A stretch of DNA of 62,835 bases from UMGS1601 sp900553335 (GCA_937920725.1 CALEUW010000038.1:1-62835); one strand, 5' to 3'. Positions 16,494 to 24,876 are shown, counted from the stretch's first letter. Numbers and translations are program-made. Notes: a model not told the origin generated them from the sequence alone.

Positions 16494-17182
16494 TTATAAA
16501 TCCAAAATAGAAAAAATGCCACTTAAAGATTCCAATGTATAATCCTGTCCAAAGTCCTTTATTTCTTTACTTCTGTTAATAAGGGCAGAAACAATTCCAA
16601 GCTTCTTGGCTCCAATAATGTCTTTTTCTTCAGCTCCAATAAAAATCATGTCATTAGGGTAAATCCCCAGAGAATCAAGCAGTTTCAAATATCCTGCGGA
16701 GTTTGGTTTTCTATAACCAACATCAACAGAGGTAATAGCAACATCAATGAAATCGGAAAGTACAGAAATATCCTCTAAAGAAAAAACATTATCCATTCCA
16801 TAGGCAACATCCGTTAAGACTCCTATTTTTATCCCATACTGTTTTAGCTTTTTCATTGTGTCAATTGTTTCAGGATACGGCTCGGCATCTGCTTTAAAAA
16901 AGAATAAAATTCGGATTTTATAGTATATAAATCTGTCTGCATCCCCCACCTTTTTAATATTTCATTAAAAATGCAATCAGAAGTTGTTTCCCATTCCCGA
17001 TAGTTCACTCTGGTGTTATACTTCAAAAGAACATCTGCTGCTGCCAAAATCATATCCTCTGACAAAGTAATATTGGCGGCAGCGGCAGCATACTCCAGCC
17101 CTGAGCGATAAAGTCCCTGCCAGTTCAGTGGATTATTATATTTAATAAGTGTATGTCCCACATCAAAACCAATTACCTTCAT
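16494..17182 (-). pseudogene. HAD-family hydrolase gene with an internal frameshift
   Basis: Two overlapping frames encode the two halves of one HAD hydrolase. The first (start 17182) begins MKVIGFDVGHTLIKY, which is motif I with Asp7 but Gly in place of the second Asp, and stops after about 109 residues. The second supplies PYPETIDTMKKLKQYG, the motif II region GVLTDV, Lys in YRKPNSAGY (motif III) and IFIGAEEKDIIGAK (motif IV). They join at a run of six T at 16901-16896. The minus-strand sequence there reads T TTT TTA in the zero frame, a classic -1 slippery heptamer, and a -1 shift joins the halves exactly. It may be a broken gene, a sequencing error at a homopolymer, or programmed frameshifting. 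Confidence 0.75.
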
Positions 17183-17234
17183 TCTTTTACCTCGTTTTTG
17201 AATACCACATTGTATAAACGAGGTTTGTACAATG
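17183..17234 (-). promoter_or_regulatory. Leader with two mutually exclusive hairpins ahead of the HAD gene
   Basis: In the minus-strand leader ACCTCGTTT pairs with AAACGAGGT (arms 17216-17224 and 17189-17197), which buries the Shine-Dalgarno GAGGT. An earlier hairpin (CATTGTA with TACAATG, 17208-17214 and 17228-17234) holds the anti-Shine-Dalgarno strand in its loop. The two overlap and cannot both form, which is the layout of a translational switch. Confidence 0.5.
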
Positions 17235-17262
17235 GGTGCATTTCGCTCTCAGACATATAGAT

Positions 17263-17268
17263 ATTATA
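17263..17268 (-). promoter_or_regulatory. Extended -10 promoter of the HAD gene
   Basis: TGG-TATAAT on the minus strand, with no good -35 box, gives a leader of about 75 bases. The heptamer repeat at 17272-17285 occupies the space just upstream. Confidence 0.5.
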
Positions 17269-17271
17269 CCA

Positions 17272-17285
17272 TTGCCAATTATCAA
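17272..17285. repeat. Heptamer repeat with ATTCCGAATT flank
   Basis: TTGCCAA and TTATCAA are followed by GCATTCCGAATTAA, the same composite seen at 8718-8753 in the other order. Confidence 0.55.
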
Positions 17286-17308
17286 TTAATTTTGCATTCC
17301 GAATTAAT

Positions 17309-18208
17309 TTACTTATTAGTTTTTTCCATAACTCTCTTTAAAAGCTGAAGTCCTAAAATAACTGCTCCGCCGATTATAAACGCTATCACACAGCCAACCG
17401 TTACCTTGTCAAACGACAGCATCTCCTGCGGAGTATCGAGCGTTGTCGGTCCCATAACTATCGCATAAAGCGATCCGAGCATCAGTCCCAAAACAAGATA
17501 GATAGTCTGCGGACGGTATTTCACAAGGCTCTTTTTTATTATCTTTACAACTGTTACAAATCCTATTATTATTCCTATTCCAAAGCAAATAAGCATCGGA
17601 GCTGCATGAAAATCAAAATGTAAAATATCCTTTATTCCCGAAATGATAGATACATAAAGACCGAAAATAAGCATAAGCGTTGAGCCTGAAATTCCCGGCA
17701 GAACCATTGCCGAAATAGCGATAGCTCCCGCTAAAAGCGAATATGCTCCAAGACCAATGCTGAACGAATCTGTATTGATTCCTCCGTCAGATCCGGCAGG
17801 GTTAAAATATGTTATGAGCGAAACGACAGCAATTCCGATAAGCACAAAAATCAAATGCCAAGCCTTTGAATTCTTTAAAGTTTCTTTTTCTTCCTTAATA
17901 ATTATCGGCAAGGCGAAAATTATAAAGCCTAAAAACAACGAGGAAATAACGTAAATATGCGATTCAAAAACGCTTGTCAACACCAAAACCGCCGAGATAA
18001 AGCCTATTATCCAGCCGATTCCAAGCTTTACAAGAAATTTAAGCGCCGCTATTTTTTCCTGCTTCTTACCCGAAATAAGTGCGTCTATCGAACCTATAAA
18101 ATCATCATAAATTCCCATTATAAAAGCGATCGTTCCGCCCGAAACTCCCGGAACGCTGTCTGCAAGCGCCATTAAAAATCCGCCGATAGATGTCATGATA
18201 CTCTTCAT
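17309..18208 (-). CDS. popT: DUF368 membrane protein, undecaprenyl-phosphate transporter PopT type
   Basis: DUF368 proteins have been shown to return undecaprenyl phosphate, the lipid carrier for wall polymers, across the cytoplasmic membrane. This 299-residue protein has eight to nine hydrophobic segments and the family hallmark LADSVPGVSGGTIAFIMGIY at residues 15-34, with a second related stretch, AMVLPGISGSTLMLIFGLY, near 165-183. The repeat of PG(V/I)SG reflects the inverted duplication of the fold. It stands alone with its own spacing on both sides. The start ATG at 18208 has AAAGGAG upstream. Confidence in the family is high; the precise lipid is taken from characterised homologues. Confidence 0.9.
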   Translation of the reverse strand: MKSIMTSIGGFLMALADSVPGVSGGTIAFIMGIYDDFIGSIDALISGKKQEKIAALKFLVKLGIGWIIGFISAVLVLTSVFESHIYVISSLFLGFIIFALPIIIKEEKETLKNSKAWHLIFVLIGIAVVSLITYFNPAGSDGGINTDSFSIGLGAYSLLAGAIAISAMVLPGISGSTLMLIFGLYVSIISGIKDILHFDFHAAPMLICFGIGIIIGFVTVVKIIKKSLVKYRPQTIYLVLGLMLGSLYAIVMGPTTLDTPQEMLSFDKVTVGCVIAFIIGGAVILGLQLLKRVMEKTNK

Positions 18209-18366
18209 GTTTAAATCTCCTTTTTTCGGAAAACTTTATTTCCGATTTTATCTATATTTATCTTCCATATAATATCATAGATATTGCTCATTTGCAAGTA
18301 AAATTACTGTAAAGTCTTGCATTTACAGCATATTTTTAAAAGGACGCTAGGTGCGCTAAAATAAAA

Positions 18367-18393
18367 AAACGGCGGACAAAATATCCGCCGTTT
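18367..18393 (-). terminator. Terminator-type hairpin
   Basis: A perfect 10-bp stem (AAACGGCGGA with TCCGCCGTTT) with a seven-base loop is followed on the minus strand by TTTTTTT. It repeats the stem sequence of the guaB terminator at 18628-18653, and the hairpin array lies between the two. Confidence 0.8.
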
Positions 18394-18423
18394 GAGTCTG
18401 CAGAAAAACCTCGTAGTAAATCA

Positions 18424-18590
18424 AAAAGAGGGGACGCTTTCACTTGCAAAGCATCCCCTCTTTTAAAACAGTCCACCGGACTGTTTTAAAATTCACCCCT
18501 TGAAAAGCGCCCGACGTAAAAGGATTTCGCCGTCTGCGGACGGCGACCAAGGCTCTGCCTTTGGAAACCGCAAGCTTTTGAAAAAGCTTG
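18424..18590. repeat. Array of five consecutive hairpins
   Basis: Five inverted repeats stand end to end: 18424-18464 (arms AAAAGAGGGGA and TCCCCTCTTTT), 18465-18487 (10 bp, loop ACC), 18528-18545 (CGCCGTC/GACGGCG), 18547-18564 (CCAAGGC/GCCTTTGG, one bulge) and 18571-18590 (CAAGCTTTT/AAAAGCTTG). The overall 460-base gap between guaB and popT contains only this array and the two terminators. The GC-rich stems contrast with the AT-rich surroundings, as in a dispersed non-coding repeat. An open frame across it is a by-product. Confidence 0.75.
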
Positions 18591-18627
18591 ACCAAAACTT
18601 TAATTTTAACTTTTATCGACAATATAA

Positions 18628-18653
18628 AACGGCGGACTACGAAATCCGCCGTT
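18628..18653 (-). terminator. guaB terminator
   Basis: A 9-bp stem (AACGGCGGA/TCCGCCGTT) with an eight-base loop stands 20 bases after the guaB stop, with TTTTATA following on the minus strand. Confidence 0.8.
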
Positions 18654-18672
18654 ATATTTTTTAAAACCATGA

Positions 18673-20148
18673 TTAGAAATGAGCCGAATAATTCGGAGCT
18701 TCCTTTGTGATATAAATATCATGAGGGTGAGATTCCTTAAGTCCTGCGCCTGTAATTCTGACAAACTTAGCCTTTTCGTGAAGATCAGGGATAGTCGGAC
18801 ATCCGCAGTATCCCATACCTGAGCGAATACCTCCGCAAAGCTGAAAGACTGTATCCGAAACGAGTCCCTTGTAGGGAACTCTTCCCTCAACGCCCTCAGG
18901 AACGAGCTTTTTGCTGCCCTCCTGGAAGTATCTGTCCTTTGAGCCTGCCGCCATTGCAGCCAAGCTTCCCATTCCTCTGTAAACCTTAAACGACCTTCCC
19001 TGATAAATCTCAGTTTCGCCCGGAGCTTCGTCACAGCCTGCCAAAAGCGAGCCTAGCATAACAACGTTTGCTCCTGCCGCCAAAGCCTTAACTATATCTC
19101 CCGAATACTTAATTCCGCCGTCTGCAATAACAGGGATTCCTCTTTTTTGTGCAACGCAAGCCGCATCATAAACAGCTGTGATCTGTGGAACTCCTATTCC
19201 TGCAACAACTCTCGTTGTACATATTGAACCCGGACCGATTCCAACCTTTAAGCAGTCAGCTCCGGCATCAATAAGAGCCTCCGCTGCCTCTGCTGTTGCA
19301 ATGTTTCCGGCAATAACAGGGGTGTTAGGGAAGTTCGCCTTTATCTTTTTAACGCAGTCTATAATGTTTTTTGAATGTCCGTGTGCCGAGTCAAGAGCTA
19401 AAACGTCTACGGACGCATCAATCAAAGCTCCAGCTCTCTCCAAAACGTTGTTTGTAACACCGAGAGCTGCGCCGCAAAGAAGCCTTCCTCTTGAATCTCT
19501 TGCGGAATTAGGATACTGAACAGCCTTTTCAATATCTTTTATCGTGATAAGTCCTTTAAGCATTCCGTTCTCATCAACAAGCGGAAGCTTTTCTATTTTA
19601 TGCTTCATCAAAATCTTCTGAGCGCCCTCAAGGTCAGTTCCTACAGGTGCTGTAACAAGGTTTTCCTTTGTCATTACCTCAGAAATTTTTATGCTGTAAT
19701 CTGTTATGAATCTTAAATCTCTGTTTGTTAAAATTCCGACAAGCTTTCCTGTTTCGTCAACTATCGGCACACCGGAAATTTTATATTTTCCCATAAGCTC
19801 GTCCGCTTCTTCAACGGTTTTATCCGCTGTAAGTGAGAAAGGATTTACTATAACGCCGTTCTCAGATCTCTTTACCTTGTCAACCTCTTCTGCCTGCTGT
19901 GCTACTGACATGTTCTTATGTATTATTCCTATTCCGCCCTCACGAGCTATAGCTATTGCCATTTTAGATTCCGTTACCGTATCCATAGCGCTCGTCATAA
20001 TAGGCATATTCAGATAAATGTCTCCGGCAAGCCTTGTTTTCAAGTCGATCATATTCGGAGTTACGTTACTCTCTGCGGGTATCAGCAAAACATCGTCAAA
20101 CGTAAGACCTTCTTTTGCGAATTTATTGTTGTAATTTGTGTCCAGCAT
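18673..20148 (-). CDS. guaB: IMP dehydrogenase
   Basis: GuaB oxidises IMP to XMP with NAD, the committed step of GMP synthesis. The 491-residue length is normal. The barrel starts GLTFDDVLLIP, two CBS domains occupy about 96-210, the loop GIGPGSICTTRV carries the catalytic Cys310, and the flap region includes YRGMGSLAAM and VEGRVPYKG. It is transcribed alone from a strong promoter at 20233-20261, with AGGAGG-type sequence just before ATG. I looked for a purine riboswitch in the 85-base leader and did not find one. A terminator follows. Confidence 0.97.
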   Translation of the reverse strand: MLDTNYNNKFAKEGLTFDDVLLIPAESNVTPNMIDLKTRLAGDIYLNMPIMTSAMDTVTESKMAIAIAREGGIGIIHKNMSVAQQAEEVDKVKRSENGVIVNPFSLTADKTVEEADELMGKYKISGVPIVDETGKLVGILTNRDLRFITDYSIKISEVMTKENLVTAPVGTDLEGAQKILMKHKIEKLPLVDENGMLKGLITIKDIEKAVQYPNSARDSRGRLLCGAALGVTNNVLERAGALIDASVDVLALDSAHGHSKNIIDCVKKIKANFPNTPVIAGNIATAEAAEALIDAGADCLKVGIGPGSICTTRVVAGIGVPQITAVYDAACVAQKRGIPVIADGGIKYSGDIVKALAAGANVVMLGSLLAGCDEAPGETEIYQGRSFKVYRGMGSLAAMAAGSKDRYFQEGSKKLVPEGVEGRVPYKGLVSDTVFQLCGGIRSGMGYCGCPTIPDLHEKAKFVRITGAGLKESHPHDIYITKEAPNYSAHF

Positions 20149-20232
20149 TTTCAGTCCTCCTTAAACATTAAACGTTAAAGCTTTTGGGTAAGTTAAAAAC
20201 TATCAACCTTATCCATTTGAATATTAAATCTC

Positions 20233-20261
20233 ATTATACATCATTTCATCAAAAAAGTCAA
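20233..20261 (-). promoter_or_regulatory. guaB promoter
   Basis: TTGACT (20261-20256), 17 bases, TATAAT (20238-20233) on the minus strand, with the start codon about 85 bases downstream of the -10. Confidence 0.8.
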
Positions 20262-20314
20262 CATCTCTACCAAAAAAGCGCAGAGAAACAAGCTTAGAAC
20301 AGATACACTAAAAA

Positions 20315-20339
20315 AGCCGTTTTCAATATAAAAACGGCT
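20315..20339 (-). terminator. Terminator after the small membrane-anchored protein gene
   Basis: A 9-bp stem (AGCCGTTTT/AAAACGGCT) is followed on the minus strand by TTTTTAG, 30 bases after the stop codon. Confidence 0.83.
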
Positions 20340-20368
20340 GACAAAACTGTCAACCGTTTGATATATTC

Positions 20369-20839
20369 TTATTTTCTTAAAAGCTCAAACTCTTCCTGCG
20401 AACCCGAATATAAGGCTTTGTTTTCCTTTGTCATTTCGTCCTCAAAATAAGGAAGATTTTCAATGTGATAATTAACATCTTTTTTGTACAGCTCTTTTAA
20501 ATAGTCATAAAACTCTATCTCATTCATGCCTAACGCCTTATTATATTCCTCCTCCAAATCTTGTGCAGAACAAGATGTACTATCAGGCGAAACAATAGCA
20601 TAATTAACTTGGTTATCTCTATTAAAATTATTTATTACAGAGCTGAATTTCTCAACAACCTGATCATATTTATCCTGCAATATGCTAACACTTTGATCAT
20701 TTTTCAATACATCGGTATTTTCCGATTCATAAGCCTTAGAAAAAGCAAAAGCAAGAGTTGAAATCACCAATATAATAAATACCGCCACTATTCCAAATAT
20801 TAAAAACCGGACTTTTGAGAATTGCATTTTATTCTTCAT
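20369..20839 (-). CDS. Membrane-anchored protein of unknown function
   Basis: I do not recognise this 156-residue protein. Residues 1-8 are basic, 9-31 form one hydrophobic segment (FLIFGIVAVFIILVISTLAF), and the remainder is an extracytoplasmic, acidic, helical domain with few aromatic residues until YDYLKELY and YHIENLPYF. There is one Cys (in STSCSAQDLEE), no lipobox and no cell-wall anchor. The start at 20839 has AAGGCGG upstream; the frame extends to 20872. It is a single-gene unit with its own consensus-like promoter and terminator, so it is likely to be a real, independently expressed gene. Confidence 0.65.
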   Translation of the reverse strand: MKNKMQFSKVRFLIFGIVAVFIILVISTLAFAFSKAYESENTDVLKNDQSVSILQDKYDQVVEKFSSVINNFNRDNQVNYAIVSPDSTSCSAQDLEEEYNKALGMNEIEFYDYLKELYKKDVNYHIENLPYFEDEMTKENKALYSGSQEEFELLRK

Positions 20840-20898
20840 AATAATACCGCCTTCATAATACAAACATTTCACAATTATTATCTGCTGCTTCCAATATT

Positions 20899-20926
20899 AT
20901 TATAACTAATTTGAAGAAAATGTCAA
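20899..20926 (-). promoter_or_regulatory. Promoter of the membrane-anchored protein gene
   Basis: TTGACA (20926-20921), 16 bases, TATAAT (20904-20899) on the minus strand; both boxes match the consensus exactly. Confidence 0.83.
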
Positions 20927-21026
20927 TATAATTTGAATGTTTTTACGAATATTTATAAAGAACTGTTGTGCGTATATATTCTTTTCGACAAGGTACGACT
21001 ATATTCGCCTTTTGGATATGATCCTC

Positions 21027-22079
21027 TTAATAAAGTCCCACAGCGTTTAATACCGTAATGCCGATCAGCAGCAAAACGCAAACCACCGCAAGGGGCGATG
21101 TGAAAAACAACGCAAACTTCTTTTTCTCTGAAATCTCCGTGTTTCCTTTATAAAGTCTGAAGCTGTCCCTGTGTTTAACAAGCTCGATTATAAACAAAAC
21201 AAGCCCTACGATAATAATGGCATATATCATCAATACAATAACTCCTAAAGTTATAATCGGAGCTGCCGAAATATTATCCATAGCTTCGATCGCCTGCATA
21301 TTTCCGTTCATAATTAAATCAAGCTTATCCTCATCTATAAAGCTTACCGCAAGCGAGCTTACTCCGCCCAAAACATTCATGCTTAGATGCAGAATTATTC
21401 CCGGAATAAGAGAACGTGTCTTTTTATACAGAAAACATGCTCCCACTCCCAAAACAGCAGCGTAAATGATTTGAGAGTAGTTCATATGAAAAAGCCCGAA
21501 TATTATTCCGCAGGCTATCACCATGCTCCAGCCTCCCAGCTGCTCACAGCTGTTATAAACAGTCCCACGGAACAGGATCTCTTCAAAAATCGGTGCAAAG
21601 ATCATTATTATAAGCGACAAGGATAATCGGCTGACAGCATTGTCAGATGGAATCATATCAATAGATGTCAGCGAAGAACCCGTAAGCTTTTCTATTAAAG
21701 CAAACAAGAGATTAGCAGCTATAGACGAAAGGTACGAAAGCGACAAAAATATTAGAACCCATTTAAAAATCTTTCCTGCCCGAACCTTTGGCTTTTGAAA
21801 CATCTCCCTTGACGTCGGCTTTAACTTTCCGATTTTCGTATGCTTAAAAATTTTCCAAAGGATCGGCACGCCGATAGGGTACATAATCAAGTATAACACA
21901 AGTGTTATTATATTCACCAACATCTCATCAGGATTAATATTTCTTGTTACTACCATGTGAATTCCTAATATTATACCGACTACAATTGATGCCGCAAGCT
22001 GAAAGCCTAAATATATTATAACCATCAAAAACGCCGTATTAGACGCTTTTCTTATTTGTTCTCTAACCTCATACTCCAT
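21027..22079 (-). CDS. CPBP-family intramembrane metalloprotease
   Basis: This 350-residue protein has about eight membrane segments and the CPBP/Abi motifs: FEEILFRG (Glu167, Glu168, Arg171), GLFHMN with His198, and a final ILHLSMN. These residues form the glutamate-histidine metal site seen in Rce1-type proteases. Substrates of bacterial members are mostly unknown; some give immunity to peptides or process lipoproteins. ATG at 22079, with GGGGGT upstream, is chosen over a TTG at 22091. It follows serS by 15 bases and is the last gene of the parA-GNAT-parB-serS run. A terminator is not obvious after it. Confidence 0.85.
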   Translation of the reverse strand: MEYEVREQIRKASNTAFLMVIIYLGFQLAASIVVGIILGIHMVVTRNINPDEMLVNIITLVLYLIMYPIGVPILWKIFKHTKIGKLKPTSREMFQKPKVRAGKIFKWVLIFLSLSYLSSIAANLLFALIEKLTGSSLTSIDMIPSDNAVSRLSLSLIIMIFAPIFEEILFRGTVYNSCEQLGGWSMVIACGIIFGLFHMNYSQIIYAAVLGVGACFLYKKTRSLIPGIILHLSMNVLGGVSSLAVSFIDEDKLDLIMNGNMQAIEAMDNISAAPIITLGVIVLMIYAIIIVGLVLFIIELVKHRDSFRLYKGNTEISEKKKFALFFTSPLAVVCVLLLIGITVLNAVGLY

Positions 22080-22094
22080 AATTACCCCCAAGTA

Positions 22095-23378
22095 TTAGCC
22101 TTTAATTATCTCTTTTCCGCCCATATAAGGTCTTAGCTTTTCAGGAATTCTGACGCTTCCGTCCTCGTTTAAATTATTCTCAAGAAACGCAATAAGCATT
22201 CTCGGCGGAGCAACGACCGTATTGTTGAGCGTATGCGGAAGATACTTGTTTCCGTTCTCGTCCTTAACTCTTATCGACAAACGTCTTGCCTGGGCATCGC
22301 CGAGATTTGAACATGAGCCTACCTCAAAGTATTTCTTCTGTCTTGGACTCCATGCCTCGACATCTATGCTCTTAACCTTAAGATCAGCTAGATCTCCCGA
22401 ACAGCATTCAAGCGTTCTTACAGGAATATCCAAGCTTCTGAAAAAGTCAACAGTATTTGTATAAAGCTTTTTGAACCAGTCCATGCTCTCCTCAGGTTCG
22501 CAGACTACTATCATTTCCTGTTTTTCAAACTGGTGTATCCTGTAAACTCCTCTTTCTTCAATTCCGTGAGCGCCAACCTCTTTTCTGAAGCATGGAGAAT
22601 ACGACGTAAGAGTTTTTGGCAGCTCTTCTTTTTTGAGGATCGTATCAATAAACTTTCCTATCATAGAGTGCTCGCTTGTACCGATAAGATATAGGTCCTC
22701 ACCCTCGATTTTGTACATCATTCCTTCCATTTCCGCAAAAGACATAACTCCCGTTACTACATTGCTTCTGATCATAAACGGCGGAATATAATAAGTGAAG
22801 CCTCTGTCAATCATAAAATCCCTTGCATAAGACAAGATGGCAGAATGAAGTCTTGCAATATCTCCGCAAAGATAATAAAATCCGTTTCCGCTGGTCTTTC
22901 TTGCGGAATCAATGTCAATTCCGTTAAGTTTCTCCATGATATCAACATGGTAAGGCACTTCAAATTCAGGAACAAAAGGATCTCCGAACTTTTCTATCTC
23001 AACATTCTCACTGTCATCCTTGCCGATCGGAACGCTGTCGTCAATGAAATTCGGAATAACAAGCATTATTTCTCTTATTCTGGCTTCCATTTCACTCTCC
23101 GACTTTGATAGCTCGTCAAGCTCAGCGCCTATCTTTTTAACCTCTGCCTTAGCATTTTCGGCTTCTTCCTTCTCGCCCTTTGCCATAAGTCCGCCTATTT
23201 GCTTGGACATGACGTTTCTCTTATTTCTAAGCTCGTCAGCTTTTACCTTTGCTTCACGGTACTTTGCGTCAAGCTCGATCACCTCGTCAACAAGCGGAAG
23301 CTTTTCGTCCTGAAACTTTTTCCTGATGTTTTCCTTAACTCTTTCCGGGTTTGTTCTTAGCTCTTTAATGTCGATCAT
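22095..23378 (-). CDS. serS: Seryl-tRNA synthetase
   Basis: This class II synthetase charges tRNA-Ser. Residues 1-105 form the long antiparallel coiled-coil arm that grips the tRNA (rich in K and E, for example EKEEAENAKAEVKKIG). The catalytic core has motif 2 FRKEVGAHGIEERGVYRIHQ and motif 3 around NNTVVAPPRMLIAFLENN. The length of 427 residues is normal. Its ATG overlaps the parB stop by four bases, so it is co-translated with parB. This position leaves no room for a T-box leader, which often controls serS elsewhere. Confidence 0.96.
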   Translation of the reverse strand: MIDIKELRTNPERVKENIRKKFQDEKLPLVDEVIELDAKYREAKVKADELRNKRNVMSKQIGGLMAKGEKEEAENAKAEVKKIGAELDELSKSESEMEARIREIMLVIPNFIDDSVPIGKDDSENVEIEKFGDPFVPEFEVPYHVDIMEKLNGIDIDSARKTSGNGFYYLCGDIARLHSAILSYARDFMIDRGFTYYIPPFMIRSNVVTGVMSFAEMEGMMYKIEGEDLYLIGTSEHSMIGKFIDTILKKEELPKTLTSYSPCFRKEVGAHGIEERGVYRIHQFEKQEMIVVCEPEESMDWFKKLYTNTVDFFRSLDIPVRTLECCSGDLADLKVKSIDVEAWSPRQKKYFEVGSCSNLGDAQARRLSIRVKDENGNKYLPHTLNNTVVAPPRMLIAFLENNLNEDGSVRIPEKLRPYMGGKEIIKG

Positions 23379-24286
23379 TTTTTATCTTCTCCTTTATTGT
23401 TTTCATCCTCATTTGTATATTCAAAATCAGCACAAAGCTTTGCAAACTGCTTTAATGCGTTTTTGCAGGGAATATTTAGCTTGATCTGATAGCTTCCTTT
23501 TGATTTCGGCTGGACCGAAACGCCCTTTTTACCGAAAACCTCCGAAAGGGAAACTTCGATCTCCTTGGCATAGGTATCCTTAAACTTTATAGAAGTCTGA
23601 TTCTTTAAAACTGAATCGTCACAGGAGGAAACGATCCTTTCAAGCTGTCTTACCGAAAGCCCCTCTCTTATTACTCTGTGCGAAAGCTCGATTCTACGCT
23701 CTTCGTCCGTTACCGAGAGCAGCGCCTTTGCATGTCCTGCCGAAATAGAGCCGTCCTTCAAAAGCTCTTTTGTATCTTCGTCAAGCTTTAAAAGCCTGAG
23801 CGAATTTGCTATTGCCGAGCGTGACTTTCCGACAGAGCCTGAGATCTGCTCCTGAGTCATATCGTACTTTTTCATAAGCCGTTCATAGCCCTCGGCTTCT
23901 TCAATAGGATTCAGATCCTCCCTCTGAAGATTTTCGATAAGCGCTATCTGCATTGTCTGAAAGTCATCAAGCTCCTTTATAAATACGGGAATCTCCGAAA
24001 GCCCTATCATTTTTGCCGCCCGCCATCTTCGCTCTCCTGCGACGATCTGATATCCGCCCGTTTCAAGAGGTCTTACCAGAATCGGCTGTAAAATTCCGTG
24101 CTGTCTGACCGAATCCGCAAGGCTTATTATTGCTTCCTCGTCAAAGCTTCGCCTTGGCTGCGACTTATTAGGCTCTATTTCAGAGGTTTTGACGCTTATT
24201 GCCGAATTTGAGGAAGATTCAAGTCTTTCCTCCTCAGCTTCAAAAAACAAAGCGTCCATACCCTTTCCAAGTCTTTTTTTAGCCAT
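23375..24286 (-). CDS. parB: Chromosome-partitioning protein ParB (Spo0J)
   Basis: ParB loads at parS sites and slides along DNA as a CTP-dependent clamp, recruiting SMC near the origin. The 303-residue protein has the N-terminal CTPase motif GERRWRAAK (about 82-90), the ENLQREDLNPIEEA stretch, the helix-turn-helix MTQEQISGSVGKSRSAIANSLRLLKL and a C-terminal dimer domain. The N-terminal KRLGKGMDALF matches the ParA-stimulating peptide of Spo0J. Two parS sites lie 1.5 kb upstream. An acetyltransferase gene separates it from parA, with which it usually abuts. Confidence 0.95.
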   Translation of the reverse strand: MAKKRLGKGMDALFFEAEEERLESSSNSAISVKTSEIEPNKSQPRRSFDEEAIISLADSVRQHGILQPILVRPLETGGYQIVAGERRWRAAKMIGLSEIPVFIKELDDFQTMQIALIENLQREDLNPIEEAEGYERLMKKYDMTQEQISGSVGKSRSAIANSLRLLKLDEDTKELLKDGSISAGHAKALLSVTDEERRIELSHRVIREGLSVRQLERIVSSCDDSVLKNQTSIKFKDTYAKEIEVSLSEVFGKKGVSVQPKSKGSYQIKLNIPCKNALKQFAKLCADFEYTNEDENNKGEDKK

Positions 24287-24836
24287 GTTTCCTCCTTATA
24301 TCTTCAATATTTATCCAATATCTCTTTATCTTCCTGCCGTCAACATCAACGGTTTTCTCATAAACTCCGCCGTTTGCGATAATTGTTTTTTCACTTGCAA
24401 TATTATCATCATAGCAGCATATCATAACCCTCTTAAGTCCGAGCCTTTTGCAGTTTTCAAGGTTAAGCGCCAGCATTCTCTTAGCATAACCTTTTCTTCT
24501 TTCGCACGGTCTTACCGAATAACCGATGTGTCCTGCCCACAAGCTCAAAACGGGAGTATCAAGGCTATGTCTAAGGTCAATAACTCCGACAAGGCGTTTG
24601 TCCGATTTTCTGATTGCTAAGTATGTGTCGGAAACTACCAATCCCTCAGGACAGGTTTCGGATCTGCTAAGCCTTTTGCACCCGTCTATCCATTCCTCTG
24701 CCGTACTGCAGCGCTTTAAATTTCCGCAGCCGTCAAAATCGCTTCCCGATGAAATCATTTCGTTTTTAAAACTAATTATTTCATCTGCATATTCCTCCGT
24801 CGGCACTTCAAGACTTATATCATCAATTTTTATCAT
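24279..24836 (-). CDS. GNAT-family N-acetyltransferase
   Basis: This 185-residue protein has the GNAT fold: the acetyl-CoA-binding motif A is HIGYSVRPCERRKGYAKRML (R/Q-x-x-G-x-A-like, residues about 107-126), followed by the helix LNLENCKRLGLKRVMICC and the beta-strand/kink NIASEKTIIANGGVYE. The substrate is unknown; close architecture suggests a small molecule or a protein amino terminus. It lies between parA and parB and overlaps parB by eight bases, so it is part of that operon. This is unusual, because parA and parB are usually adjacent. Confidence 0.88.
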   Translation of the reverse strand: MIKIDDISLEVPTEEYADEIISFKNEMISSGSDFDGCGNLKRCSTAEEWIDGCKRLSRSETCPEGLVVSDTYLAIRKSDKRLVGVIDLRHSLDTPVLSLWAGHIGYSVRPCERRKGYAKRMLALNLENCKRLGLKRVMICCYDDNIASEKTIIANGGVYEKTVDVDGRKIKRYWINIEDIRRKHG

Positions 24837-24848
24837 TTATATTCACCG

Positions 24849-24876
24849 TTGTCCATTATCCATTGTCAACTGTCAA
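24849..24876. repeat. Heptamer repeat, four copies, overlapping the parA stop codon
   Basis: TTGTCCA, TTATCCA, TTGTCAA and CTGTCAA stand in perfect register. The last copy contains the parA stop codon (24873-24875), so the repeat has been inserted at or has grown into the gene end. Confidence 0.75.

Noticed and set aside
18440..18670. Open frame of 76 codons on the minus strand across the hairpin array
   Set aside because: It crosses five palindromes and the guaB terminator, has no ribosome-binding site and its translation reflects the repeat words. It is not a gene.
20149..20232. Purine riboswitch before guaB
   Set aside because: The leader is about 85 bases and lacks the conserved three-way junction loops of the purine class.
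23379..23400. T-box leader before serS
   Set aside because: serS overlaps parB by four bases, so no leader exists.
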